Shown piece after piece: positions 10,435-20,160 of a stretch of 39,578 nucleotides of DNA (positions are counted from its first letter, which is position 1; every line of letters starts with the position of its first letter). Below the pieces are notes generated by a model. It ran no database searches. It worked only from the letters and a program-made list of their open reading frames with translations, and had not been told where the DNA came from. Location of the stretch: the NCBI GenBank assembly GCA_031267415.1, contig JAIRZD010000061.1:1-39578 (forward strand). Direction: 5' to 3'. A program made the translations under genes and the position numbers. This DNA comes from Holosporaceae bacterium. GTDB lineage: Bacteria; Pseudomonadota; Alphaproteobacteria; UBA3830.

Positions 10435-11217
10435 GTGGCAAGACAAAGTTTAAGTCCAATGAAAGATTTGGCATTTCATGACGCTGTACTTCCAGAGCAT
10501 GGCGCTGAAAGAGCTGGCAGAAAGAGAAAGGATGCGCCGATGACGCACCTGAAATACCTGCGGAAACGCAGCGGGTATACTCTTGAAACGTTATCCGAAA
10601 TTACCAGCATTTCGATTTCTTATCTATCTCGATTGGAGTCCGGATCGCGGCGGTTGAATACCGACCTGATCCGTCGCCTTTCGCACGCATTTGGCTGCGA
10701 TCCAGCGGAACTGCTGCAGGAAGTTTCGCACGATAGCCACGTGGTTACTCCGGTGGAGTTTAATCGCAAACGTCGCGAACTGATCCTGAGGGAAGGCGCT
10801 CTTCCGCTATATTACGTAGCTGTTGACGAAGCCATGCCGGAGAATCTGGTTATTAAAATCTGTTCTCCGTCGGAATGGCGGCAGAAACCTGCGGAACTAT
10901 CTTCCCACCCGGAGGCGTTTGCTATCCGGGCAGATGGATATTTTCGGCCGCATTTCAGCGCCTCATCGACTCTGTACCTTGAGCCGGCTAGCAATTTAGT
11001 GCCGGAAAGTACCGTAGTGATTCTGAACGGAGGGAACATTATGGTGAAGAAAATCTGGAGCGTAACTCCGACGTCGTTCCAATTGTGCGACCTCGGCGAC
11101 CTGGAAACACTAAAAGCAGGTGGACATAATTCTGATGGAAAACTGATGAATTTAGATCGTAACACCACGCAGGTAGTGTACAGGGTCATCGGCTACTCGG
11201 ATTTCGATGCCCACTGA
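10435..11217 (+). CDS. XRE-family HTH transcriptional regulator
   Basis: LKYLRKRSGYTLETLSEITSISISYLSRLESGSRRLNTDLIRRLSHAFGC HTH; GTG start with AGGGAGG RBS; C-terminal domain not assigned. Confidence 0.85.
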   Translation: MARQSLSPMKDLAFHDAVLPEHGAERAGRKRKDAPMTHLKYLRKRSGYTLETLSEITSISISYLSRLESGSRRLNTDLIRRLSHAFGCDPAELLQEVSHDSHVVTPVEFNRKRRELILREGALPLYYVAVDEAMPENLVIKICSPSEWRQKPAELSSHPEAFAIRADGYFRPHFSASSTLYLEPASNLVPESTVVILNGGNIMVKKIWSVTPTSFQLCDLGDLETLKAGGHNSDGKLMNLDRNTTQVVYRVIGYSDFDAH

Positions 11218-11289
11218 AACCATTCCCGAACAGCCAACGTTGGCTAGGGCTCTGTGGAATGAAAAGAGCCCGCGCGGGGTTGTCGGGGG

Positions 11290-11877
11290 GTGGTAGAGGA
11301 TTGGAGTTTGGTCTGTCTGGCATATCTGGGCGGCAGTATCCCCTTCGGGCTGCTGCTGTCCAGATGCTGGGGACCCGGGCGCCTGCGGGAAACCGGATCC
11401 GGGAATATAGGGGCCACCAACGTGCTGCGCACCCAGGGGATACCGCTGGGTATCTTGACTTTTCTCCTGGATTTCCTGAAGGGATTTCTGGCCTGTAAGT
11501 ATTTGCCCTGCAGCACCGAACTGGCTCTCTGTGGGTTGATTGCGGCGCCGGTACTGGGGCACATATTCCCCCTGTGGCTCCGGGGACGCGGAGGTAAGGG
11601 AGTTGCAACATACTTTGGTGTACTAGGTGCCCTGAGCATGCCAGCGCTGATCGGGTCGTTGCTGGTCTGGGGAGTCGTTTTTGGTATTACTAGAATTTCA
11701 GCAGTCGCCAGTCTGACAGCCATGCTGCTGAGCTGCGTGTTTTTTTATCATCTGCCATCCTGTTCTTGTAACTTTATTAATCAATTATATGTTCTAATGG
11801 CATTGGTTTTGATTATTGTCCTACGACACCACGATAATCTAAAAAGACTACTGGGTGGGAAAGAATCAAACCTTTAA
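11290..11877 (+). CDS. plsY: Acyl-phosphate glycerol-3-phosphate acyltransferase PlsY
   Basis: YLGGSIPFGLLLSR, RETGSGNIGATNVLRTQG, GHIFPLWLRGRGGKGVAT motifs. Confidence 0.95.
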   Translation: MVEDWSLVCLAYLGGSIPFGLLLSRCWGPGRLRETGSGNIGATNVLRTQGIPLGILTFLLDFLKGFLACKYLPCSTELALCGLIAAPVLGHIFPLWLRGRGGKGVATYFGVLGALSMPALIGSLLVWGVVFGITRISAVASLTAMLLSCVFFYHLPSCSCNFINQLYVLMALVLIIVLRHHDNLKRLLGGKESNL

Positions 11878-11907
11878 ATACCTGGATTTTAGGCGAAGGA
11901 GATTCCA

Positions 11908-13023
11908 CTGCTATCACCGAAGGAAAAATTAGCCCGACTAAAAATAGTCCGCAGCGGCTCGGTGGGACCGGCTACTTTTTGGAATCTAATCTCCATGTAC
12001 GGCAGTGGAGTAGCTGCTCTGCAGGCCTTACCAGTCTTATCCAAGTCCTCCGGAAAGGCCTTCGTGATATGTGACGATGATAAAATTGACCGCGAACAGG
12101 AAGCGCTGGAATCCATAGGGGCAGAATTGGTATTCCTGGAGGATGAATTATATCCACCTCTGCTGAGAACGGTTCCGGATCCGCCTCCGCTGCTGACTTT
12201 TCTCGGACAACGGGAGACGATGCTGTCGTTTCACAAAAGAAATGTCCTATCGGTCGTGGGGTCCAGAAATGCCTCGCTGCACGGCCGTAAGTTTTGCTCT
12301 TTCCTCTGCGAAGAACTGGGGAATAACGGAGTGGTAATAGTTTCCGGACTGGCCCGGGGCATCGACACCAGTGCACATCTGGGCAGTTTGAAAACCGGAA
12401 CCATGGCGATCCTGGCCGGCGGCATAAATGTAATATATCCGCAGGAAAACGAAAAATTGTATGGAGAAATAGCCGAAGCCGGGGGTATTTTTACGGAAAT
12501 GCCATTCAACACCGCGACACAACCACAGCTCTTCCCCCGGAGGAATAGAATAATTGCTGGCATTTCCTATGGAACCGTTGTAATTGAAGCTGCCGAACAA
12601 TCCGGATCGCTCATAACGGCAAGAATGGCGACGGAATATGGCCGAGAAATTTTTGCTGTCCCCGGGTTTCCCCTGGATCCGCGCAGTATCGGCTGTAATC
12701 TTCTTCTAAAGGACGGAGCTACCCTGGTGACCTGTCCCCAGGATATATTGTATAGCTTCGAGCACCAAAGAATCATTCCGGAATCTCTCCAGGAAGAAAG
12801 AGCGACTTTTACGGCGAAGATCGTGCCCCAGGATTTGGAAAAAATACGAAAAAAGATACTGGAATCTCTCGGCTGCACGCCGATAACCATAGATGAACTA
12901 ATTTCTTCCCTGAAGGTATCGCCGCAGGAGGTACTTACGGCTATCATAGAATTGGAGTTGGCCAACAAAATATCACGCCTGCACGGCCAACGGGTGTGCC
13001 TTTCCCTTAATCCGGAAACCTGA
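11908..13023 (+). CDS. dprA: DNA processing protein DprA
   Basis: VVGSRNASLHGR, SGLARGIDTSAH, EAAEQSGSLITARMATEYGREIFAVPG. The frame extends upstream of the tracked GTG (11962) as LSPKEKLARLKIVRSGSVGPATF with AAGGAG then CTG at 11908; start codon uncertain. Confidence 0.93.
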   Translation: MLSPKEKLARLKIVRSGSVGPATFWNLISMYGSGVAALQALPVLSKSSGKAFVICDDDKIDREQEALESIGAELVFLEDELYPPLLRTVPDPPPLLTFLGQRETMLSFHKRNVLSVVGSRNASLHGRKFCSFLCEELGNNGVVIVSGLARGIDTSAHLGSLKTGTMAILAGGINVIYPQENEKLYGEIAEAGGIFTEMPFNTATQPQLFPRRNRIIAGISYGTVVIEAAEQSGSLITARMATEYGREIFAVPGFPLDPRSIGCNLLLKDGATLVTCPQDILYSFEHQRIIPESLQEERATFTAKIVPQDLEKIRKKILESLGCTPITIDELISSLKVSPQEVLTAIIELELANKISRLHGQRVCLSLNPET

Positions 13024-13055
13024 ATACCGATTCCAGGATGGCGCAGGACAGCCGT

Positions 13056-13199
13056 AGACTTCTTTCGAAACAAAGATATTTCGAGGAATTTATAGCAGCA
13101 TACGGAGCGCAGGACCGCAGTGTCCAGGTGGTACTTGAGGAGCCGAGCACCGAAGCGACGCAGAAATTACCGAAAGAGCGCATGTTTCGAAAGAAGTCT
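13056..13199 (+). mobile_element. 144-bp MITE/RPE-like element, copy 2
   Basis: Same TIRs; more diverged internally (tgtccaggtggtacttgaggagcc). Flanks CGT/AGT, no clear TSD. Confidence 0.92.
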
Positions 13200-13214
13200 A
13201 GTGTACATTTTGTT

Positions 13215-13224
13215 AAAGAAGTCT
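13215..13224. repeat. Possible solo end of the element
   Basis: AAAGAAGTCT 15 bp beyond copy 2; overlaps the TAG stop of the Trm112-like ORF. Confidence 0.45.
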
Positions 13225-13465
13225 ATTCCATGCGTCCACCGTTGGATGTCGGAGCCTTTTCCAGCACCACATTCCCGAGCTGGTCTGCCCGAAAACTGCA
13301 CCGAGGATCAAGCAGCAGAACGCCGTCCCGAATGGGATAGCCAAGATTATGCCGTTCATTGAGCAGGACGTTTTCACCGTGGATCAGCGGAGCTCCAGTC
13401 AAAGGACACACAATCAACTGCAATAACTGTCCGCAGATGATTGGCGTTTCGGAGTCAGTCGTCAT
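13223..13465 (-). CDS. Trm112-like / UPF0434 family small protein
   Basis: [41 protein letters not shown]. Confidence 0.85.
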   Translation of the reverse strand: MTTDSETPIICGQLLQLIVCPLTGAPLIHGENVLLNERHNLGYPIRDGVLLLDPRCSFRADQLGNVVLEKAPTSNGGRME

Positions 13466-14718
13466 TGATTCATGATGTTGAAAAAATCGGAATTATTTTT
13501 GGATATTTTCATTTTACCGAGCAGAAATTCCATGGCATCGCAGCTGCCCATTGGCATCAGTACGCGTCGCAGCACCCACATTTTTGATAATGTTGCCTTG
13601 TCCACCAACAGCTCCTCTTTCCTGGTTCCGGATTTCGTTATGTCGATGGAAGGGAACATTCTCTTGTCGGACAACTTTCTATCCAGCACGATTTCGGAAT
13701 TGCCGGTTCCCTTAAATTCTTCGAAAATCACTTCATCCATGCGGGAGCCGGTTTCCACCAGGGCGGTGCCAATAATGGTGAGCGATCCGCCTTCCTCTAT
13801 GTTACGGGCGGCTCCGAATATTCTTTTAGGGCGCTGCAGGGCGTTGGCATCGACACCTCCGGTTAATACCTTCCCGGAGGACGGACAAACCGTATTGTAA
13901 GCCCTGGCCAGCCGTGTAATGGAATCCAGCAAAATCACCACGTGTTTTTTGTATTCCACCAGACGTTTCGCTTTGTCGATAACCATTTCCGCCACCTGCA
14001 CATGCCGGGATGGAACTTCGTCGAATGTGGAGCTTATCACCTCGCCCCGGACGGATCTGCGCATATCCGTGACTTCCTCGGGACGTTCATCAATCAGCAG
14101 CACAATTAAGTATGTTTCCGGAGAATTGGTGGTGATGGCCCTGGCGATGTTCTGTAGCATGACTGTTTTACCAGTCCGCGGAGGCGCCACTATCAAAGCC
14201 CTTTGCCCCCGCCCCAGGGGAGAAATTATTTCGATGATGCGGGTGGTCATATCTTTTCCTTCCGGAGCATCGAATTCAAGGGATAACTTGGAATCCGGAT
14301 ATAACGGGGTGAGGTCATCGAAGTTTATGCGATGTTTTGCGACATTCACCGAATCTCCATTTACGAAATTTATTTTTGCTATGCCGAAGTATCGCTCACC
14401 ATCCTTGGGAGATCTGATTATTCCCTCCAGCGTATCACCTGTTTTCAAGCTGTACTTCCTGATTTGGGATGGAGAAACGTAGATGTCATCCGGTCCGGCC
14501 ATATAATTGGCTTCCGGGGATCTCAGAAAACCGAATCCATCCTGCAGAACTTCCAGTACGCCATCGCCAAGAATTTCCACATCGTTATCCGCAAGTTTTT
14601 TTAAAATTGCAAACATCATGTCTTGACGCTTGAGGGCTGAAGCGTTTTCCACTTCCAAACTCTCGGCAAACGTCAATAACTCGGCCGGCGTTTTGGTTTT
14701 TATATCTTTTAGGCGCAT
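13462..14718 (-). CDS. rho: Transcription termination factor Rho
   Basis: [59 protein letters not shown]; 418 aa. Confidence 0.98.
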   Translation of the reverse strand: MRLKDIKTKTPAELLTFAESLEVENASALKRQDMMFAILKKLADNDVEILGDGVLEVLQDGFGFLRSPEANYMAGPDDIYVSPSQIRKYSLKTGDTLEGIIRSPKDGERYFGIAKINFVNGDSVNVAKHRINFDDLTPLYPDSKLSLEFDAPEGKDMTTRIIEIISPLGRGQRALIVAPPRTGKTVMLQNIARAITTNSPETYLIVLLIDERPEEVTDMRRSVRGEVISSTFDEVPSRHVQVAEMVIDKAKRLVEYKKHVVILLDSITRLARAYNTVCPSSGKVLTGGVDANALQRPKRIFGAARNIEEGGSLTIIGTALVETGSRMDEVIFEEFKGTGNSEIVLDRKLSDKRMFPSIDITKSGTRKEELLVDKATLSKMWVLRRVLMPMGSCDAMEFLLGKMKISKNNSDFFNIMNQ

Positions 14719-14909
14719 ATTCTCTCTTAAATTTTATGGATAAAACAACGAAACAGGTCATCCTAACATCGTTTATTGCAAAACGCCATAGAAAGTTTCT
14801 TTATTATTTTCACTCCATTGAACAAATCCAGTTCGTCGGTGGACTTTGTGGTGCGCGATGATATAAATTGCAATTGCGGTCTTGATTACTAGTTGTTACT
14901 GCGGGTTAC

Positions 14910-15902
14910 ATGGATTTGAAAGCGCCAAAATTCTGGTACGAGGATGTGGAGAATATTGGCTTCTGCGGAAGACTGTTTTTATATCCCATCAGTCGCATAT
15001 ATGCATTCCTGTCCAACTGCAACTATGGAATACCAGGCGGCCGGCAAATTCAAAATGCGAAGGTGATTGCGGTGGGAGGCGTGACGGTCGGTGGATCCGG
15101 CAAAAGCATCGTGGTGGCTTCCTTCGCTGAAATTTTATCACTGCTCCGGAAAGACGCAGCCGTTTTATCCAGGGGATATGGCCGATCGTCCAGGGCTGTT
15201 ATGGAAGTGAACGCGGCAGCTCATGGCTATGAAGACGTGGGTGACGAGCCTCTGATGCTTTCCCGAAAGGGCATCGATGTGTTTGTGGCCAAAAATAGGA
15301 AAAAGAGTGCGGCTCTGGCTCTTGGGAAAAAAAAATACGAAGTTTTATTGCTGGATGATGGCCTGGTTCAGAAAGATTTGGTGCCGCACATAAGGTTTGT
15401 GGTGGTGGATGCCGCCCAGGGATTGGGAAACGGCGAAATGTTGCCGCTGGGACCGCTGCGCATCGACTTCCCCACACTAAAAAACAGCATCCATGCCATT
15501 ATTCTATTGACCCACGCAGAAAATCAGGATTGTTCCGCCATAAAAGCTAAACTTCCAGCTAAAATCCCCCTGATGGTTGGCAGATTACAGCAGGACATAT
15601 CCGGGCTGGATAGTGGAGCGAAATATTTGGCTTTCTGCGGCATAGGTTATCCGCGCAAGTTTTTCGATGCCATTAACCGGAGTTTATTTGTGGTGAAGGA
15701 ATTCGATTTTCCGGATCACCATCCATTTTCAGAAAACGATATGGCCACCCTGTTGGGCGAAGCGGAAAATCACGGAGCCCGCCTCATTACCACCGAAAAA
15801 GATTTCATGCGGGTGCCGGAAAGATTTCGCGAGCTGGTAACCGCTGTTCCAGTAAAAATTTTGTGGCATGATTTGGAAAAGATCATATCATATTTACTTT
15901 AA
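14910..15902 (+). CDS. lpxK: Tetraacyldisaccharide 4'-kinase LpxK
   Basis: APKFWYED, VIAVGGVTVGGSGKS, LSRGYGR, DVGDEPLMLSRK, LLDDGLV. Confidence 0.95.
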   Translation: MDLKAPKFWYEDVENIGFCGRLFLYPISRIYAFLSNCNYGIPGGRQIQNAKVIAVGGVTVGGSGKSIVVASFAEILSLLRKDAAVLSRGYGRSSRAVMEVNAAAHGYEDVGDEPLMLSRKGIDVFVAKNRKKSAALALGKKKYEVLLLDDGLVQKDLVPHIRFVVVDAAQGLGNGEMLPLGPLRIDFPTLKNSIHAIILLTHAENQDCSAIKAKLPAKIPLMVGRLQQDISGLDSGAKYLAFCGIGYPRKFFDAINRSLFVVKEFDFPDHHPFSENDMATLLGEAENHGARLITTEKDFMRVPERFRELVTAVPVKILWHDLEKIISYLL

Positions 15903-15921
15903 CATATGGGGGCGCAACAAA

Positions 15922-16377
15922 TTGCGTATTCTTATGGCCGCTGACCACGGCGGATTTCTTCTAAAAGAGGGGCTAAAGAAGGCTTTGTCATCTGTCGTTC
16001 CTCCTGCCTGGACGATCGAGGATCTGGGATCCTACAATGCCGATCCCTGCGATTATCCATTGTTTGCTGAAAAATTAGCTAGAAGACTTCCCCGGGAGTC
16101 CGGAAAAGCGTATGGTGTACTGATCTGCTCCAGCGGAATAGGTATGTCCATCGCCGCTAACAGGTATCGGCATGTGCGCGCGGCCCTGTGTTTCAATGAA
16201 GAAACGTCCATTATGGCGCGCCGACATAATGACGCCAATGTAATCGTCTTTGGAGCTGGATTTGTGGATGTAACAGCAGCCTTTGGCTGCCTTCTGCGTT
16301 TTCTGGAAACAGCATTTGACGGCGACGAACGGCATCAGCGAAGACTGGCTCTGGTGGAAAGTTTATCGAAGGAATAA
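15922..16377 (+). CDS. rpiB: Ribose-5-phosphate isomerase B
   Basis: RILMAADHGGFLLKEGLK, CSSGIGMSIAANRYRHVRAALC, ARRHNDANVIVFGA. Probable TTG start at 15922 (tracked ORF begins at 15868, inside lpxK). Confidence 0.93.
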   Translation: MRILMAADHGGFLLKEGLKKALSSVVPPAWTIEDLGSYNADPCDYPLFAEKLARRLPRESGKAYGVLICSSGIGMSIAANRYRHVRAALCFNEETSIMARRHNDANVIVFGAGFVDVTAAFGCLLRFLETAFDGDERHQRRLALVESLSKE

Positions 16378-16380
16378 ATC

Positions 16381-17649
16381 ATGAGTTTTGACGGCAGTTT
16401 GCGTGGAAGCATACAGATAACAGATCATAAAATTTTTGCGGCCATAGAAGCCGAATTAGCTCGGCAACGGGATCAGATGGAACTAATAGCTTCGGAAAAT
16501 TATATTTCCCGGGAGGTAATGGCTGCCCTGGGAACAGTTATGACCAACAAATATGCCGAAGGATATCCTGGTCACAGATATTATGGCGGCTGCGCCAACG
16601 TCGATGTCGTTGAAAATATAGCCATCGAACGACTGTGTCAGCTATTCCAATGCAAATTTGCCAACGTACAGCCCCATTCCGGAGCCCAGGCGAATCTGGC
16701 AGTATTCTACGCACTAATGTCTCCGGGAGACACTTTTCTGGGAATGGGCTTGGACATGGGAGGACATCTTACCCACGGTGCAGCGCCAACCATATCCGGC
16801 AAATGGTTTCGTCCGATACCCTACGGCCTGGATGCCGATGGCATCATAGATTATGACCAGGTACAAAAACTGGCAACGGAGTATAGCCCGAAGGTCATAG
16901 TCGCCGGAGCTTCTTCCTACTCCAGAAAAATCGATTTTCGGAAATTTCGAGAAATCGCCGACGCCGTTGGAGCCTATCTATTTGTTGATATTGCTCATTA
17001 CGCAGGATTGGTGGTGGCCGGACTCTACCCATCTCCCATGGAATATGCCCATGTGGTGTCATCTACCACCCATAAAACTCTCCGTGGGCCCCGGGGCGGG
17101 GTTATCATGACCAACGACGAAAAGTTGGCCAAAAAAATAAATAGCGCCGTTTTTCCCGGAGTACAGGGAGGACCGCAGATGCATTCCATAGCGGCCAAGG
17201 CAGTGGCATTTGGGGAAGCCCTGGAGCCGGAATTTAGACAATACGCCGAAAATGTACTCAATAATTCCATTGCCATGGCCCAGCGTCTGCAGGATCATGG
17301 ATTGGATGTCGTTTCCAGGGGAACCGATTGCCACTTGTCTGTCATCGATCTCACCAAGCTAAAGCTAAACGGCAAACAGGCCGAAGAAGAGCTGGAGAAG
17401 GCCGGCATTACCTGCAATAAAAATTCCATTCCATTTGATCCACTGCCGCCATCTCAAACATCCGGCATTAGATTGGGATCGGCGGCCATGACTACGCGCG
17501 GACTCGGAACGGCGGAATTCAGGAAAATAGCAGATCTGATTTACACCGTACTATCCAACCATGGCCGAGACGAATACGCCGACATTCGAGAACAGGTTAG
17601 AGCCGAAACGCTGGCCCTGGGCCAATCTTTTCCACTTTATGGAGACTAG
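16381..17649 (+). CDS. glyA: Serine hydroxymethyltransferase
   Basis: MELIASENYISREVM, EGYPGHRYYGGC, VVSSTTHKTLRGPRGG; 422 aa. Confidence 0.98.
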   Translation: MSFDGSLRGSIQITDHKIFAAIEAELARQRDQMELIASENYISREVMAALGTVMTNKYAEGYPGHRYYGGCANVDVVENIAIERLCQLFQCKFANVQPHSGAQANLAVFYALMSPGDTFLGMGLDMGGHLTHGAAPTISGKWFRPIPYGLDADGIIDYDQVQKLATEYSPKVIVAGASSYSRKIDFRKFREIADAVGAYLFVDIAHYAGLVVAGLYPSPMEYAHVVSSTTHKTLRGPRGGVIMTNDEKLAKKINSAVFPGVQGGPQMHSIAAKAVAFGEALEPEFRQYAENVLNNSIAMAQRLQDHGLDVVSRGTDCHLSVIDLTKLKLNGKQAEEELEKAGITCNKNSIPFDPLPPSQTSGIRLGSAAMTTRGLGTAEFRKIADLIYTVLSNHGRDEYADIREQVRAETLALGQSFPLYGD

Positions 17650-17651
17650 AC

Positions 17652-18137
17652 GTGAAAGAGATGGATAATCCAGAGCCGACCAAACCACAGCGAAAATCCC
17701 AGAGCAGCCTGAGGGGCTTGTCCCGGCTGTGCGCTGTGCAGGAGGCCTACAGAGCCGGCTTCTGCCAACATAAGGTCTCAGATTTTCTGAATGAGATTAA
17801 TGGAAGCGAGGAGGTTTTTATAACCGAAAGCATTTCCATCCGGGAGCTGGATCGGGATTTCCTCCGGGATTTGCTCCTGAAAATGGAGGAAAATTTAGCT
17901 CGCATCGATGTCATCATAGAGGAACATTTATCGGCCAAATGGAGCCTGCACCGCCTGGATCCGGTCATCAAATATGTTCTGCGCCTGGCTATTACAGAGT
18001 TGCTTTGCTTCGAAAAAATACCAGTTAGAGTTGTGCTAAACGAATACATAGAAATTACCAAGGCATTTTCAAAGGCGCAGGAAGTTGCCTTCGTAAACGG
18101 ATTGCTGAACGAAGCAGCACAGAAAATTCGCCCCTAG
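17652..18137 (+). CDS. nusB: Transcription antitermination protein NusB
   Basis: LDPVIKYVLRLAITELLCFEKIPVRVVLNEYIEITKAFSKAQEVAFVNGLLNEAA. Confidence 0.92.
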   Translation: MKEMDNPEPTKPQRKSQSSLRGLSRLCAVQEAYRAGFCQHKVSDFLNEINGSEEVFITESISIRELDRDFLRDLLLKMEENLARIDVIIEEHLSAKWSLHRLDPVIKYVLRLAITELLCFEKIPVRVVLNEYIEITKAFSKAQEVAFVNGLLNEAAQKIRP

Positions 18138-18311
18138 CGATCTATCCAATTTCAAAACGAGAGGCCAGATCTCGAAATCGGGGGCCGCGCCAGCCGTACA
18201 ATTCTCTTTTTCGAGTCTTTTCCGGAACGAATATATAGCGTTCCAGATTTTTAGCACCACCCCAGGTAGAATTTCTCCGGCCAGGTCTTCATCCAGGAGA
18301 GAGCATGAAAT

Positions 18312-18455
18312 AGACTTCTTTCGAAACATGCGCTCTTTCGGTAATTTCTGCGTCGCTTCGGTGCTCGGATTATGGTGTACCACATGTACACTGCGGTCCT
18401 GCGCTCCGTATGCTCCTATAAATTCCTCGAAATATCTTTGTTTCGGAAGAAGTCT
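18312..18455 (-). mobile_element. 144-bp MITE/RPE-like element, copy 3
   Basis: TIRs present (right TIR with one C/G change); AAT direct repeats on both sides. Confidence 0.93.
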
Positions 18456-18495
18456 AATTTACCAAAAAAATATCCCAAAAGCCCGCTACCTTGTT

Positions 18496-18524
18496 AAAAA
18501 GCCCGCTTCAGCAGAGACGGGCTT
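18496..18524 (-). terminator. Rho-independent terminator downstream of secreted paralog 1
   Basis: On minus strand, AAGCCCGtctctgctgaagCGGGCTTTTTAAC hairpin plus T-run. Confidence 0.8.
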
Positions 18525-18564
18525 CCCAATCGACGATCGACGTTATTCGTCCATATCCGAAATT

Positions 18565-19944
18565 CTAAAAAATTCTCGGACAATGACCAGAAGCCTTCCG
18601 CCAGTAACTCAGAGACTCTTTGTATTTAGGGTTCCCGTCTTTCCCATCCTTTTCCAACAGATTCATAAGCCCTTCGGTTAGAGGATAGAATCCCATTATA
18701 TTGAGAAACTGCATCACCCTACTCATTCTCAGTCTATTGTGTCCTGTAACGGCCGTAAGGAAAGCGCGTTTGTCAGCGACATAGTATGCGTCACTATAGT
18801 TATATTGGCCATACCAGTATTTGGGAGTATCTTGTCTAAACCCTATTCCCCAGAAACGAAGCATTGTCGCATAATTAATAATGGCTTCCAATTCTATTGC
18901 GTTCCCTAACCCATTCAACAACCGTAATGTTCTACAGGTTATGACTCCACTATTCTCATCTACCGGATGTAGTCCATCATTTTCTTCGACACCCCTCGCC
19001 CATCTCATCATTCTCAGCAATTCCTGATACCTTTTATCTAACACCGGGGCATCTCCGTTACATGACGACTTCAGATTCGTCGCAAATTTCAACTGTACAT
19101 AATCGTGTCCATTCTCTAAGATATCTCTCGAGCATTGCCAAAGCGGCTTCGTCATTTTCGCAACGGTATTTTCATGCTGACTCGCCTTGCCCGTCTCCTC
19201 ATAGAACTTATTCACATTCCATTCGCCACTCAGAATATACATTATCGGAGATTTGATCAATTTCAAGTCGTCATCCGGCGAAGCCAAGCTAAATTTCGTC
19301 TTCATAGCGTTTTCGAACTTCCCTTTATTTTCTCTCTCACCGTCCCCATACCTTTTATCATTTTGTAACCCTTCATATGCCGCTTCCGCACCACACACTG
19401 CGTCTCCCGTCCTCCCTCCGTGTCGGGCCATTGTGTTAGTCATGCATTCCCAGACCTTTTTGTCCTCTGGGTTCGTCGGCGGATTCAAAAAATAGTTCAC
19501 AAGCTTACCCGGGCCCTCGCGGACCAGCCTCCGTCCAAACCCGATTATTACCCCAAACATATCGTTTGCCCAATCTTCGTTCCAAGTATCCTCAATTTTG
19601 ATCCCAAATCCAGCACCGTCCATAAAAATATATTCAAGTAATTGCAAGTTTTTCTTTGCCTTCTCGTTTTCACCATCATCCCTGATATTTTTGCGCCGTT
19701 CTACTAGAGATATCAGGAACTCTCTTACATTCTTAGGGTCGCTCAAATTAGCGGAGCCCCCCGATTGTTCGCGTTCTGCCACATACTTTTTATACGCGCT
19801 CAATACAGCTTCATTTTTTTCCTTATCAACGCATCTTAAAACACCATTGGTATCTTTCACATAGCCCTCCGCCTGGTCACCCAGACCGATCGCGAACAGC
19901 CCCAGCATTATCGCAATTGCGAATCTTTTTTTTCCAATAATCAT
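18565..19944 (-). CDS. Secreted protein of unknown function, paralog 1
   Basis: MIIGKKRFAIAIMLGLFAIGLGDQAEGYVKDTNGVLRC...: signal peptide; AAGGAGCTGG RBS; homologous to the two following ORFs. Confidence 0.88.
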   Translation of the reverse strand: MIIGKKRFAIAIMLGLFAIGLGDQAEGYVKDTNGVLRCVDKEKNEAVLSAYKKYVAEREQSGGSANLSDPKNVREFLISLVERRKNIRDDGENEKAKKNLQLLEYIFMDGAGFGIKIEDTWNEDWANDMFGVIIGFGRRLVREGPGKLVNYFLNPPTNPEDKKVWECMTNTMARHGGRTGDAVCGAEAAYEGLQNDKRYGDGERENKGKFENAMKTKFSLASPDDDLKLIKSPIMYILSGEWNVNKFYEETGKASQHENTVAKMTKPLWQCSRDILENGHDYVQLKFATNLKSSCNGDAPVLDKRYQELLRMMRWARGVEENDGLHPVDENSGVITCRTLRLLNGLGNAIELEAIINYATMLRFWGIGFRQDTPKYWYGQYNYSDAYYVADKRAFLTAVTGHNRLRMSRVMQFLNIMGFYPLTEGLMNLLEKDGKDGNPKYKESLSYWRKASGHCPRIF

Positions 19945-19989
19945 TTTAATTCCAGCTCCTTATTCGTTATTATCTATTACAACAACTTT

Positions 19990-20018
19990 ATTATATAAGA
20001 AAACGCACGAAAAGGCAA
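19990..20018 (-). promoter_or_regulatory. Sigma70-like promoter of paralog 1
   Basis: Minus-strand TTGCCT-17 nt-TATAAT; same layout conserved upstream of paralogs 2 and 3. Confidence 0.75.
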
Positions 20019-20084
20019 CAAAAAAAGCGATGCCAAATGTCGATCTTTATTTTCCTTTTTTGGTAATTTCGCTTGTCAATCAGC

Positions 20085-20113
20085 AAAAAGCCCGCTTCAC
20101 CAGAAACGGGCTT
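20085..20113 (-). terminator. Rho-independent terminator downstream of secreted paralog 2
   Basis: AAGCCCGtttctggtgaagCGGGCTTTTTGC on minus strand. Confidence 0.82.
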
Positions 20114-20160
20114 CCCAATCGACGATCAAGGATCGACGTCATTTGTCCATATCCGAAATT

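Noticed and set aside
13038-13340. 100-aa plus-strand ORF reading through element copy 2
   Set aside because: Mostly element sequence and antisense to the Trm112-like gene; no independent support.
18069-18383. 104-aa minus-strand ORF joining element copy 3 to sequence antisense to nusB
   Set aside because: Could be a decayed gene fused to the element, but the non-element part matches nothing I recognise and overlaps nusB.
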